Positions 1-5,684 of a DNA stretch of 6,377 nt are shown here, one piece after another. Source of the DNA: Spirochaetia bacterium (lineage in GTDB: Bacteria; Spirochaetota; Spirochaetia; Treponematales; Breznakiellaceae); NCBI GenBank assembly GCA_025997595.1, contig BNUU01000059.1, positions 1-6,377 of the forward strand, given 5' to 3'. The notes under the pieces were generated by a model, which saw only the letters and a program-made list of their open reading frames with translations, did not search any database and had not been told where the DNA came from. The translations under genes and the position numbers were made by a program. Every line of letters starts with the position of its first letter. The first letter of the stretch is position 1.

Positions 1-1153
1 ACATCCCCAAACACGCTCCGCCGGTGGGGTTGGTGACGCAGAAACCGGCGCCCAGAAAATCCCGGACAAGCCCTTCCTGCAAAGCCTGATTTAACACCGC
101 CGTCGTGGCCGGCGGCAGCACCCCCCGAAGGGTGTCCGCAATTTTGCGGCCCCTGATGACCGCCGCCGCCGCCCGCAGATCCTCAATGCGGCCATTGGTG
201 CAGGAGCCGATGTAAACCTGGTCCACCTTCGTCCCCCTGAGTTCCCGAATGGTCTTGACCTGATCCGGCTTATACCCCACGGTTGCGGAGGGCTCCAAGC
301 CGAAGCAGTCTATATCGACAACACCGGCGTATGCCGCGTCATCGTCACTCCGCCATTTGGAAAAATCCGCCAGGGCTTCTTCTTTCGCAGCATAACTGTT
401 GTCCCCATCGGGGCCGATGAATTTCCAGAGGTAGTCCACAGTAATACTGTCGGGCATGCAGACCCCGCTGGTAGCGCCGGCCTCCACCGCCATGTTGCAG
501 ATGGTCATGCGGCCTTCCATGCTCATGGCCGGGACACCGGAGGCCCCTTCGATCACCGCTCCCCGCAGTTCCATCACCTTGTCGGTGGCCCCGGCGACGC
601 CGATTTTGGCGATGATTGCCAGGATCACGTCCTTGGCATAGACGCCGTTTTTCAGTTTGCCGTTTAAGTTGATACGCAGGGTTTCCGGTTTGCGGAAGGC
701 GCAGACCCCTTTCAGGATGCCCACTTCCAGGTCGGTGGTGCCCACCCCGGCGGCAAAGGCGCCGAAGGCCCCGTGGGTGCAGGTGTGGCTGTCCCCCATG
801 ATCACCGTAAAACCGGGGCGGACAAAGCCCTTTTCCGGGAAGATCGCGTGGCAGACCCCGTTCCGGCCGATGTCGAAAAAGTCTTTGATCCGGTGCCGCC
901 GGGCCCAGTCCCGCAGCGCCTTCCCCTGATCGGCGGTCTTGGAATCCTTGGCGGGGCTTACATGATCGATCACCGCCTTGATCTTCGAAGGGTCAAACAC
1001 CCTGTCCAAATTTTTCGCCGTCAGGTCGTTGATGGCGATGGGGGTGGTTATCTCGTGACAGAACACCCGGTCCAGTTTCAGCACCCAGGTATCGCCGAAG
1101 GGCCGGTCCGCCACGTGGGCCTCAAAAATTTTCTCCGCCAGGGTTTTACCCAT
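1..1153 (-). CDS. leuC: 3-isopropylmalate dehydratase large subunit-type protein (aconitase superfamily), 3' end cut by window
   Basis: Aconitase-superfamily hydro-lyase large subunit. LeuC members isomerise 2- and 3-isopropylmalate in cytoplasmic leucine synthesis using a [4Fe-4S] cluster and a separate small subunit (LeuD). Translating back from the ATG at 1153 gives 384 residues without a stop before the edge; the family is usually about 420, so roughly 35 are missing. Visible motifs are MGDSHTCTHGAFGAF (119-133), the GSCTNGR loop with cluster Cys318, and the C-terminal NPTGGACLGM segment with Cys381. The middle ligand, normally the first Cys of CGxC, reads Gly378. The N-terminal EITTPIAINDL suggests the short LeuC/HacA subfamily, so homoaconitase or another dehydratase of this family is possible. 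The start is supported by GGAGG five bases upstream (1159-1163). It overlaps the XRE-cupin gene by 8 bp, so the two are probably co-translated. A small subunit would be expected beyond base 1. Family is sure; exact substrate is not. Confidence 0.88.
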   Translation of the reverse strand, partial: MGKTLAEKIFEAHVADRPFGDTWVLKLDRVFCHEITTPIAINDLTAKNLDRVFDPSKIKAVIDHVSPAKDSKTADQGKALRDWARRHRIKDFFDIGRNGVCHAIFPEKGFVRPGFTVIMGDSHTCTHGAFGAFAAGVGTTDLEVGILKGVCAFRKPETLRINLNGKLKNGVYAKDVILAIIAKIGVAGATDKVMELRGAVIEGASGVPAMSMEGRMTICNMAVEAGATSGVCMPDSITVDYLWKFIGPDGDNSYAAKEEALADFSKWRSDDDAAYAGVVDIDCFGLEPSATVGYKPDQVKTIRELRGTKVDQVYIGSCTNGRIEDLRAAAAVIRGRKIADTLRGVLPPATTAVLNQALQEGLVRDFLGAGFCVTNPTGGACLGM

Positions 1154-1742
1154 TGTTTCCTCCGATTTCGCCTTTAGGGGGCGTTATGATCCAAAAGAGC
1201 TTCAGTTCATTCTTGCCGTGATTTGCCACGATGTGGGGCGCATCCGCCCGGAAGGACACCGAATCCCCGGCTTTTAGCACATGGGTGTGGTTCCCCATGG
1301 CAAGCTCCGCCTGGCCCGCCTCCACAATTCCCAGCTCCCAGCCGGGGTGGCCGTACTCGGCGCTGCCGGTACTTGCCCCCGGCTCCACGGTGATGGCGTA
1401 GGCTTCGATGCCCTCCCGGCTCTGGTCCTCCACCTGGGCCAGCCGTTCGTAGTGAACCCCCGGTCGGGTGGTAAAAGAGGAGCGTTCATCCCTGCGGACC
1501 ACCTTGACCGAACGGTCCCGCCGGTAGTCCGCAAAGAGGAATTCAATATCCAGATCCACCGCATCGGCGATGGCCAGCAGGGTGTCGATGGCGGGGGACA
1601 CCCGGTTCCGCTCAATCTGGGACACCAGACTCTCGCTTACCCCCGCCTTTTCCGCCACCTCCCGCAGGGTCAGGCCCCGGCGTTCCCGGACGGCCCGGAT
1701 CTTTTCGCCAAAACGGTAGTTTATACGTTCTTCTTTAATCAT
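1146..1742 (-). CDS. XRE-family transcriptional regulator with C-terminal cupin domain
   Basis: A 198-residue DNA-binding regulator. Residues about 11-66 form an XRE/HTH_3 domain (TLREVAEKAGVSESLVSQIER at 25-45 is the helix-turn-helix core). Residues about 112-187 form a small cupin barrel, with H132 and E136 in the first motif and H170 in the second as plausible metal or ligand contacts. Proteins of this architecture usually sense a small molecule through the cupin and control a neighbouring metabolic operon (family knowledge). The stop codon overlaps the LeuC-type start, so that gene is the obvious target; control of it and of the regulator's own promoter is inferred. The ATG at 1742 is the only reasonable start, because no other start codon precedes the HTH. 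It has no Shine-Dalgarno and sits about 8 bases from the predicted transcription start. The ligand cannot be read from sequence. Confidence 0.92.
   Translation of the reverse strand: MIKEERINYRFGEKIRAVRERRGLTLREVAEKAGVSESLVSQIERNRVSPAIDTLLAIADAVDLDIEFLFADYRRDRSVKVVRRDERSSFTTRPGVHYERLAQVEDQSREGIEAYAITVEPGASTGSAEYGHPGWELGIVEAGQAELAMGNHTHVLKAGDSVSFRADAPHIVANHGKNELKLFWIITPPKGEIGGNNG
1159..1163 (-). promoter_or_regulatory. Shine-Dalgarno of the leuC-type gene
   Basis: GGAGG on the minus strand, five bases before the ATG at 1153, lying inside the last codons of the XRE-cupin gene. It fixes the start of the dehydratase gene and shows that it has its own ribosome entry despite the 8-bp overlap. Confidence 0.8.
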
Positions 1743-1760
1743 GCTGTAGTAGCTGAAGTA
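1743..1760. repeat. Tandem 9-bp direct repeat over the -10 and transcription start
   Basis: Plus-strand GCTGTAGTA (1743-1751) is followed directly by GCTGAAGTA (1752-1760), matching at 8 of 9 positions. The pair covers part of the -10, the predicted transcription start and the whole short leader of the XRE-cupin gene. The placement suits an autorepression operator, but a short repeat like this can arise by chance. Confidence 0.4.
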
Positions 1761-1785
1761 TAGATTAAGCCGTAAAAAATGTCAA
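1757..1785 (-). promoter_or_regulatory. Sigma70-type promoter of the XRE-cupin/leuC operon
   Basis: On the minus strand TTGACA (1785-1780), a 17-base spacer, and TATACT (1762-1757): a perfect -35 and a five-of-six -10 at ideal spacing. Transcription should begin near A1750, leaving only about 8 bases before the ATG at 1742. The -35 contains the TGA stop of the upstream response-regulator gene, so there is no room for a terminator between the operons and none is visible. Confidence 0.85.
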
Positions 1786-2543
1786 TATCTGCAAAACCGA
1801 TAACCCGCGCCCCATACCGTTTGAATATGCACGGGGTTGGCCGGATCTTTTTCGATCTTTTTCCGTATGCGGTTGATATGTTCCTTTACGGTGTTAAGGC
1901 CGCCATACATATCTTCGCCCCATATTTTGTTATAGAGTTTTTCTTTATCAAAAACAATTTCCGGATTTGAGGCAAGAAAAAAAAGCAGTTCGTATTCTTT
2001 GTTGGTAAGTTCTATTTCTGTTTCCGAAACAAAAACACGCCTCGCCCCCGGATTGATGGTAAGGTCTCCGGCGATAATGTCGCTTGGGATAATGTTACTT
2101 TTTGAGGGCCTAGACTTGGATGCCGTTACCGCAAGCGCAGATTCTGAAACCCCTGCGGATTCAAGAATCCGCCTGAAACGGGCAATGTGGGATTTTATCC
2201 GCGCCATCAGTTCTGCGGGGGTAAAAGGTTTGGTGATGTAATCATCCGCGCCTAAGCCCAGGCCGCGTATCTTGTCGGTTTCCTCGCCCCTTGCGGTTAC
2301 CATAAGAATAGGCACGTTGGTTTTATCGCGGATGGCGCGGCAAATGCGAAGGCCGTCTATGCCGGGCAGCATAAGGTCAAGCAGAATAAGGTCGAAGCCG
2401 CCGGCCAGGGCGCGTTCCATGCCCTTTACGCCGTCACTTTCCCGCATTGTTTCAAAGCCGTTAATTTCGAGAAAGTCACGCTCAAGCTCGGCGATGGTGT
2501 CGTCGTCTTCAATAATAAGGATGCGCGGCGGCTCATTCGCCAT
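1782..2543 (-). CDS. OmpR/PhoB-family response regulator
   Basis: A 253-residue two-component output protein. The receiver domain (about 7-120) has the acidic pocket E12-D13-D14, phospho-acceptor Asp56 in LLLDLMLPG, Thr83 and Lys105 (TKPF). A Ser-rich linker of about 30 residues follows, then a winged-helix DNA-binding domain (about 158-252) with the usual WGAGYRF ending. Phosphorylated members bind tandem direct repeats as dimers (family knowledge). The ATG at 2543 is preferred: the protein then begins MANEPPRILIIEDD, as receivers normally do, whereas the upstream TTG at 2579 adds 12 residues of no recognisable character. The gene overlaps the kinase gene by 11 bp and lacks a Shine-Dalgarno, which points to translational coupling. 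Its partner is clearly the kinase just upstream; the target genes are not known from sequence, though the 11-bp repeat at 5071-5092 is a candidate site. Confidence 0.95.
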   Translation of the reverse strand: MANEPPRILIIEDDDTIAELERDFLEINGFETMRESDGVKGMERALAGGFDLILLDLMLPGIDGLRICRAIRDKTNVPILMVTARGEETDKIRGLGLGADDYITKPFTPAELMARIKSHIARFRRILESAGVSESALAVTASKSRPSKSNIIPSDIIAGDLTINPGARRVFVSETEIELTNKEYELLFFLASNPEIVFDKEKLYNKIWGEDMYGGLNTVKEHINRIRKKIEKDPANPVHIQTVWGAGYRFCRY

Positions 2544-3696
2544 GGTGATCGTCCGCAAACCGAAGGTTTGATTCTGCAAGCGGTAATTGTATCACTATCG
2601 CAAGCCCGCCCGCGGCCGGTAATTCCGCCCGAATTGCGCCGCCCATTTTAGCGATGATTTTTGCGCTGATGGCAAGCCCCAGGCCGGAACCGGTGCGCTC
2701 CCCAGGACGGGCGGTATTGTTCCGGGACTGATCGGCGCGGTAAAACACGTCAAACAATTTTTCCAGGTTTTCAGGCGCGACACCGGGGCCGTCATCCGCA
2801 AGGCTTATTTCCACGTTTTTAGTTCCATTAATTTCTGTTTCGATACAATCAATAATGATATGTCCCTGATCCGCTGTTTTATATTTTACGGCGTTTTCAA
2901 GGATGTTGATAATCACCCGGCGGCACAATACCGGATCAATACTGATATACAGAGTACGGGGCAATCTGTGCGTAACAAGCGTAAGCCCGCGCCGTTCATA
3001 TTCCTCTGACAGTTCTTCGATGCAATCCTCCATCATGGCGCCGCAATTCACCACTTGTGCAGAGCCTGAAAATTCGTCCATGTCAAGCTTGGAAAAGAGG
3101 AATAGCTGATTGATGATATGTTCCAGATCGCCGGTTTTGTTTTCAATAATTTCCACATATTTTTTACGCTGTTCAACAGTTGCGGCAACACCGGATTTAA
3201 TACCGTCAATACTCATCTTGATTGAAGTAAGGGGGGTGCGTAAATCGTGGGAAATACCGGCTATCAGTTCCCGGCGGTTGTTTTCATTCTTTTCAAGCCG
3301 GGCCGCCATGCTGTTAAAGGTATCACAAACCGGACGGAATTCATCATCGACGCGGTAGTCAAGGCGAAAGCCGAGCTTGTTTTCACTGAATTGCCGTGCG
3401 CCGTTGATGAGTGTATCCAGGGGCTTCATAACATGCTTGATTATTTTTTGTGTTAAAAGCTGATTCACCGCTGCGGTAATGATAATCGCAAGGACCATCC
3501 AAATAAACGAAATGGCCCGCCCGCTCCTGTGCCAGTTTTCAAACATTTGTTGTTTTTCGGCGGAGGACATGTCGAAATCCATCCCCCGTATGCCGAACAT
3601 CACCATTCCGAGGCCAATCATCACAACCCAGATAAGCACAAGCGGCAGTACAATCATGATAATATTTGAGATAAAAAGCCTGCGCTTAAGGGTCAT
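2533..3696 (-). CDS. Two-TM sensor histidine kinase
   Basis: A 387-residue inner-membrane kinase expected to autophosphorylate and pass phosphate to the adjacent response regulator. In order: TM1 (about 10-35), a short extracytoplasmic loop of about 25 residues (36-60), TM2 (about 61-80), HAMP (about 81-135), a HisKA dimerisation helix with phospho-acceptor His150 in GISHDLRTPLTS, and a HATPase_c domain with the N box (N264/N268 in IINILENAVKY), G1 box DDGPG (301-305) and G2 box GSGLG (336-340). All catalytic motifs are intact. The loop is too small for a folded ligand-binding domain, so the signal is probably sensed in or at the membrane, or through a partner protein. The start lies 9 bases after the stop of the beta-barrel-like gene with only a weak ribosome site, consistent with one operon. 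The signal is unknown. Confidence 0.95.
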   Translation of the reverse strand: MTLKRRLFISNIIMIVLPLVLIWVVMIGLGMVMFGIRGMDFDMSSAEKQQMFENWHRSGRAISFIWMVLAIIITAAVNQLLTQKIIKHVMKPLDTLINGARQFSENKLGFRLDYRVDDEFRPVCDTFNSMAARLEKNENNRRELIAGISHDLRTPLTSIKMSIDGIKSGVAATVEQRKKYVEIIENKTGDLEHIINQLFLFSKLDMDEFSGSAQVVNCGAMMEDCIEELSEEYERRGLTLVTHRLPRTLYISIDPVLCRRVIINILENAVKYKTADQGHIIIDCIETEINGTKNVEISLADDGPGVAPENLEKLFDVFYRADQSRNNTARPGERTGSGLGLAISAKIIAKMGGAIRAELPAAGGLAIVIQLPLAESNLRFADDHHGE

Positions 3697-3705
3697 GGTG
3701 TTTTC

Positions 3706-4434
3706 TTACTGCGCGGCTTCTTCACGGGGCGGTTTTCCCAAACGCCTCCCATGGCGACGCGGAATTTCCCGCCTCGGAGAGTAAATATTCACCCCGAAAC
3801 TGATATAGGGATTGGCGGTCAGTGTCCAAATATCCATGATATTTCTGTCCCTTTCTCCGCAGCCCCTTGAATGTCTGTTATTTTCGCGTACATTCGTCCA
3901 ACCCAGGAATGACCATGCGGCATTTACACCGCCCTTGATAAAGAATTTGTCGGTGATGTCAAATTTTAACCCTGCGTCCGCACCGATACCGAAATTAATT
4001 ATTGACCTGAAATATTCTGTTCCGTTTTCCTCAAACCGCTCACGCAAGCGGTTTGCGCTAATTCCAAGGCCGGTTTGCAGCGTCAGTTTATCCGTGAAAC
4101 GAACACGAAACGCCGGGCCGATTAACCAGCTGGTTTGAAAATCCTGGGTATCATCTCCCACCGCCGGAAACGTCCACGATCCGTGAAAAAACATACCAAA
4201 ATTTTTACCATTCCTAAAGGAATAGCCCTCCACGTTCATACCCGGCGAGCCGAAATAAATGCTATCGGTACCGGGTACGATATTATCGCCGTGTTCAATG
4301 GTGTTGCCGAATTCAAAACCGGCGGATAAGGTGGTTTCTTTTGCGGGAATCACAAATGGTGCGGGTTCTTCTGCGGAAACCGTAAGGGGAATGGCAAGAA
4401 TGAAACAAAGAGAGGCAATTACAATTTTTTTCAT
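3706..4434 (-). CDS. Secreted beta-barrel-like outer-membrane protein of unknown function
   Basis: 242 residues, family not recognised. A clear Sec signal peptide is present (MKK, hydrophobic core 4-18, predicted cleavage after VSA at 21). The mature part alternates polar and hydrophobic or aromatic residues in strand-like stretches, such as LSAGFEFG, SWLIGPAFRVRF, LTLQTGLGIS, INFGIGADAGLKF and NPYISFGVNIY. This pattern is typical of a small 8- to 10-stranded outer-membrane barrel (inference). After the last strand-like stretch the protein does not end but continues into a basic tail, residues 221-242, with seven Arg and one Lys. The ATG at 4434 has a good AAGGAG at 4441-4446. It lies 80 bases downstream of the small exported protein and 9 bases before the kinase gene. 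This position suggests a structural or sensory partner of the two-component system, or one of its targets. Confidence 0.75.
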   Translation of the reverse strand: MKKIVIASLCFILAIPLTVSAEEPAPFVIPAKETTLSAGFEFGNTIEHGDNIVPGTDSIYFGSPGMNVEGYSFRNGKNFGMFFHGSWTFPAVGDDTQDFQTSWLIGPAFRVRFTDKLTLQTGLGISANRLRERFEENGTEYFRSIINFGIGADAGLKFDITDKFFIKGGVNAAWSFLGWTNVRENNRHSRGCGERDRNIMDIWTLTANPYISFGVNIYSPRREIPRRHGRRLGKPPREEAAQ

Positions 4435-4440
4435 ACAAGA

Positions 4441-4446
4441 CTCCTT
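4441..4446 (-). promoter_or_regulatory. Shine-Dalgarno of the beta-barrel-like gene
   Basis: AAGGAG on the minus strand, six bases before the ATG at 4434. It is one of the two strongest ribosome sites in the four-gene block, suggesting the exported proteins are made in larger amounts than the kinase and regulator. Confidence 0.75.
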
Positions 4447-4476
4447 AAAATCTATACAACTTTATAAACAAGTGAA

Positions 4477-4505
4477 TGCGGCTGTCGTTACAAAGGGCAG
4501 CCGCA
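4477..4505 (-). other. Intercistronic hairpin between the two exported-protein genes
   Basis: A perfect 8-bp inverted repeat, TGCGGCTG (4477-4484) and CAGCCGCA (4498-4505), encloses a 13-base loop. It begins ten bases after the stop of the gene ending at 4515. Read on the minus strand, the direction of transcription, no proper T-tract follows, so it is more likely a partial terminator or an mRNA-stabilising or processing structure than a full stop. The T-rich side lies on the plus strand, where no gene is read. Confidence 0.5.
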
Positions 4506-4514
4506 GTTTTACTT

Positions 4515-4946
4515 TTACCAGCGTTTCCAGCCAAAACCGCGCCGCATTTGCGATAGACCACCCAGGATATTGTCCGCCGCAGGCACTCCGGCCGACTCGG
4601 TGTATTTTATGGCAAGGGCGGAACCCGTCAAGGTCACTTCCCCGAACCATCCATTCCGTTGGGTGTCAATGTTCACGTTGATTATCCCATGGCCGCCCAA
4701 TTTTTTTGCCTCCTTGAGCAGCAGATCCTTGACATCTATATCGGCACTTTTTTTCGCGGTTGCGGTGACAAAGACCAGTTCCAATGGTTCAAAGTCCTTT
4801 ACCGCAGCCGTGACATTGCCGGATGATCCGTAATGGCCGCTGAATCCCCTGAACGACGCGAAAGCGCCGCCCCAAAACAGGCTGCCGCAGGCAACCCAAA
4901 TCACCGCCACCGCTGCTGCAATAATGATTTTCTTTTTTTTCGTCAT
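4515..4946 (-). CDS. Small exported membrane-anchored or lipoprotein-like protein of unknown function
   Basis: 143 residues, no function recognised. An N-terminal positive cluster (TKKKK) precedes a hydrophobic segment (about 7-23) ending VAC at 20. That Cys could be a lipidation site, though the -3 residue is Trp, so a plain membrane anchor or signal peptide is equally possible. A Gly/Ser/Phe-rich stretch (about 26-44) follows, then a compact domain (about 53-116) reading LELVFVTATAKKS, LLLKEAKKLGGHGIINVNID and LTGSALAIKYTE. This recalls the small alpha/beta folds of YbjQ-like or DUF4156/TRL-like envelope proteins (weak, by eye). The ATG at 4946 is chosen over one at 4982 because AAGGAG at 4953-4958 sits seven bases ahead of it and the signal-like segment then starts at the N terminus. 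It is the first gene of the presumed four-gene operon. Confidence 0.72.
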   Translation of the reverse strand: MTKKKKIIIAAAVAVIWVACGSLFWGGAFASFRGFSGHYGSSGNVTAAVKDFEPLELVFVTATAKKSADIDVKDLLLKEAKKLGGHGIINVNIDTQRNGWFGEVTLTGSALAIKYTESAGVPAADNILGGLSQMRRGFGWKRW

Positions 4947-4952
4947 AATAGA

Positions 4953-4958
4953 CTCCTT
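4953..4958 (-). promoter_or_regulatory. Shine-Dalgarno deciding the start at 4946
   Basis: AAGGAG on the minus strand, placed for the ATG at 4946 and downstream of the alternative in-frame ATG at 4982. It shows that the 12 residues between the two are leader and not protein. Confidence 0.8.
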
Positions 4959-4989
4959 CTCAAATTGTTTTTTTACAGCCATAGGGTGT

Positions 4990-5022
4990 AAAAACCAAAA
5001 GAGAATTTTTAATTCCCTTTTG
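4990..5022 (-). terminator. Hairpin with T-tract: terminator of tag or attenuator of the four-gene operon
   Basis: Read on the minus strand, CAAAAGGGAATT (5022-5011) pairs with AATTCTCTTTTG (5007-4996) over 12 bp with one G-U pair and a 3-base loop. GG and then five T follow (to 4990). The stem is AT-rich, so strength is uncertain, but the layout is that of an intrinsic terminator. It lies 75 bases after the tag stop and about 45 bases before the next ATG. It could end tag transcription or, if the promoter near 5044-5073 is real, sit in the leader of the downstream operon. Confidence 0.55.
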
Positions 5023-5043
5023 ATATTGAGAGGTTACTGTGTA

Positions 5044-5073
5044 TATGTAAACTGGCTGTTAATAAAAGGTCAA
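5044..5073 (-). promoter_or_regulatory. Candidate promoter of the envelope/two-component operon
   Basis: On the minus strand TTGACC (5073-5068) is a good -35. With a spacer of 17 or 18 bases the -10 reads TTACAT (5050-5045) or TACATA (5049-5044), both mediocre. Transcription would start near 5037, giving a leader of about 90 bases that contains the hairpin at 4990-5022. A weak -10 with an adjacent repeat is what an activator-dependent promoter looks like. Confidence 0.45.
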
Positions 5074-5092
5074 TTTTTAGACAATTTTTAGA
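5071..5092. repeat. Perfect tandem 11-bp repeat, PhoB/OmpR-box-like
   Basis: On the minus strand TCTAAAAATTG occurs twice back to back (5092-5082 and 5081-5071). The second copy runs into the TTGACC -35. Tandem direct repeats with an 11-bp period, ending at the -35, are the known binding geometry of OmpR/PhoB-family regulators, and such a regulator is encoded as the last gene of the operon just downstream. The repeat is seen directly; its role as a binding site is inferred. Confidence 0.55.
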
Positions 5093-5096
5093 ATCC

Positions 5097-5684
5097 CTAA
5101 TGTTCCGGGTGCCTAAAACATCCCACCAAATGATCGTTCACCAGCCCCGCAGACTGCATGTAGGAATAGATGATCGTGGGCCCCACAAAGGAAAAGCCCT
5201 TCTGTTTCAGTTCCTTTGAGATCTGTTCCGCCAGCTCCGTGGTGACCGGGACTTCCTTCATGCTATGCCAATGATTCACGATGGGCTCCCCGTCAACAAA
5301 GTTCCAGAGCCATTTTGAAAAAGATCGTCTGCCTGCCATCATTTCAAGGTAGAGGCGGGCGTTTTCGATGGTTGAAGTGATTTTTCGCCGGTTGCGGATG
5401 ATCCGGGTATCGGCCATGAGGCGGCTCACGTCCTTTTCGGTATACCGGGCGATTTTTTCGGCGTCAAAGCCGTCAAAGGCTGTGCGGTAGCCTTCCCGGC
5501 GTTTCAGAATCGTGATCCAGGAGAGCCCCGCCTGGGCGCCTTCCAGGGTGAGGAGCTCAAAAAGTTTTTGGTTATTTTTCAGGGGTTTACCCCATTCCTT
5601 GTCGTGGTATGCCGTGTAAATTTCATCACCCTCACACCAGGGGCAGCGAAGTTGACCAGGGCAGCGGGTCAATGCCATATCCAT
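5097..5684 (-). CDS. tag: DNA-3-methyladenine glycosylase I
   Basis: Base-excision repair enzyme that removes 3-methyladenine from alkylated DNA in the cytoplasm. At 195 residues it is slightly longer than E. coli Tag (187), and it aligns with it by eye throughout: AYHDKEWG (25-32), LFELLTLEGAQAGLSWITIL (from 41), IIRNRRKI, KGFSFVGPTIIYSYMQSAGLVNDHLVGC. The expected zinc ligands are present as Cys14, His27, His185 and Cys189, and the catalytic-pocket Glu as Glu48. About ten extra residues precede the first zinc Cys. The start is ATG 5684 or, two codons on, ATG 5678; neither has a strong Shine-Dalgarno. The gene is divergent from gnd across 71 bases. It reads toward the envelope/two-component operon but is separated from it by a putative terminator, so it is probably an independent unit. 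Confidence 0.96.
   Translation of the reverse strand: MDMALTRCPGQLRCPWCEGDEIYTAYHDKEWGKPLKNNQKLFELLTLEGAQAGLSWITILKRREGYRTAFDGFDAEKIARYTEKDVSRLMADTRIIRNRRKITSTIENARLYLEMMAGRRSFSKWLWNFVDGEPIVNHWHSMKEVPVTTELAEQISKELKQKGFSFVGPTIIYSYMQSAGLVNDHLVGCFRHPEH

Noticed and set aside
773..1177. 134-codon plus-strand open frame
   Set aside because: It lies antisense to the LeuC-type gene, which carries clear family motifs; no ribosome site and no recognisable protein.
1281..1763. 160-codon plus-strand open frame
   Set aside because: Antisense shadow of the XRE-cupin gene in GC-rich codons; the minus-strand protein has both domains intact.
2544..2579. Earlier TTG start for the response regulator
   Set aside because: The added 12 residues have no receiver-like character and no ribosome site; the ATG at 2543 gives a normal receiver N terminus.
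4477..4515. Plus-strand intrinsic terminator (stem followed by T-rich run)
   Set aside because: No plus-strand gene or promoter is seen upstream of it, so a terminator role in that direction has no transcript to act on.
4947..4982. Earlier ATG start for the small exported protein
   Set aside because: The strong AAGGAG lies after it and serves the ATG at 4946; the signal-like segment would be displaced from the N terminus.
5652..5672. TTGACC-N9-GGTCAA dyad
   Set aside because: It lies within the first codons of tag; six-base arms with a 9-base gap are likely by chance and no matching site elsewhere supports an operator.
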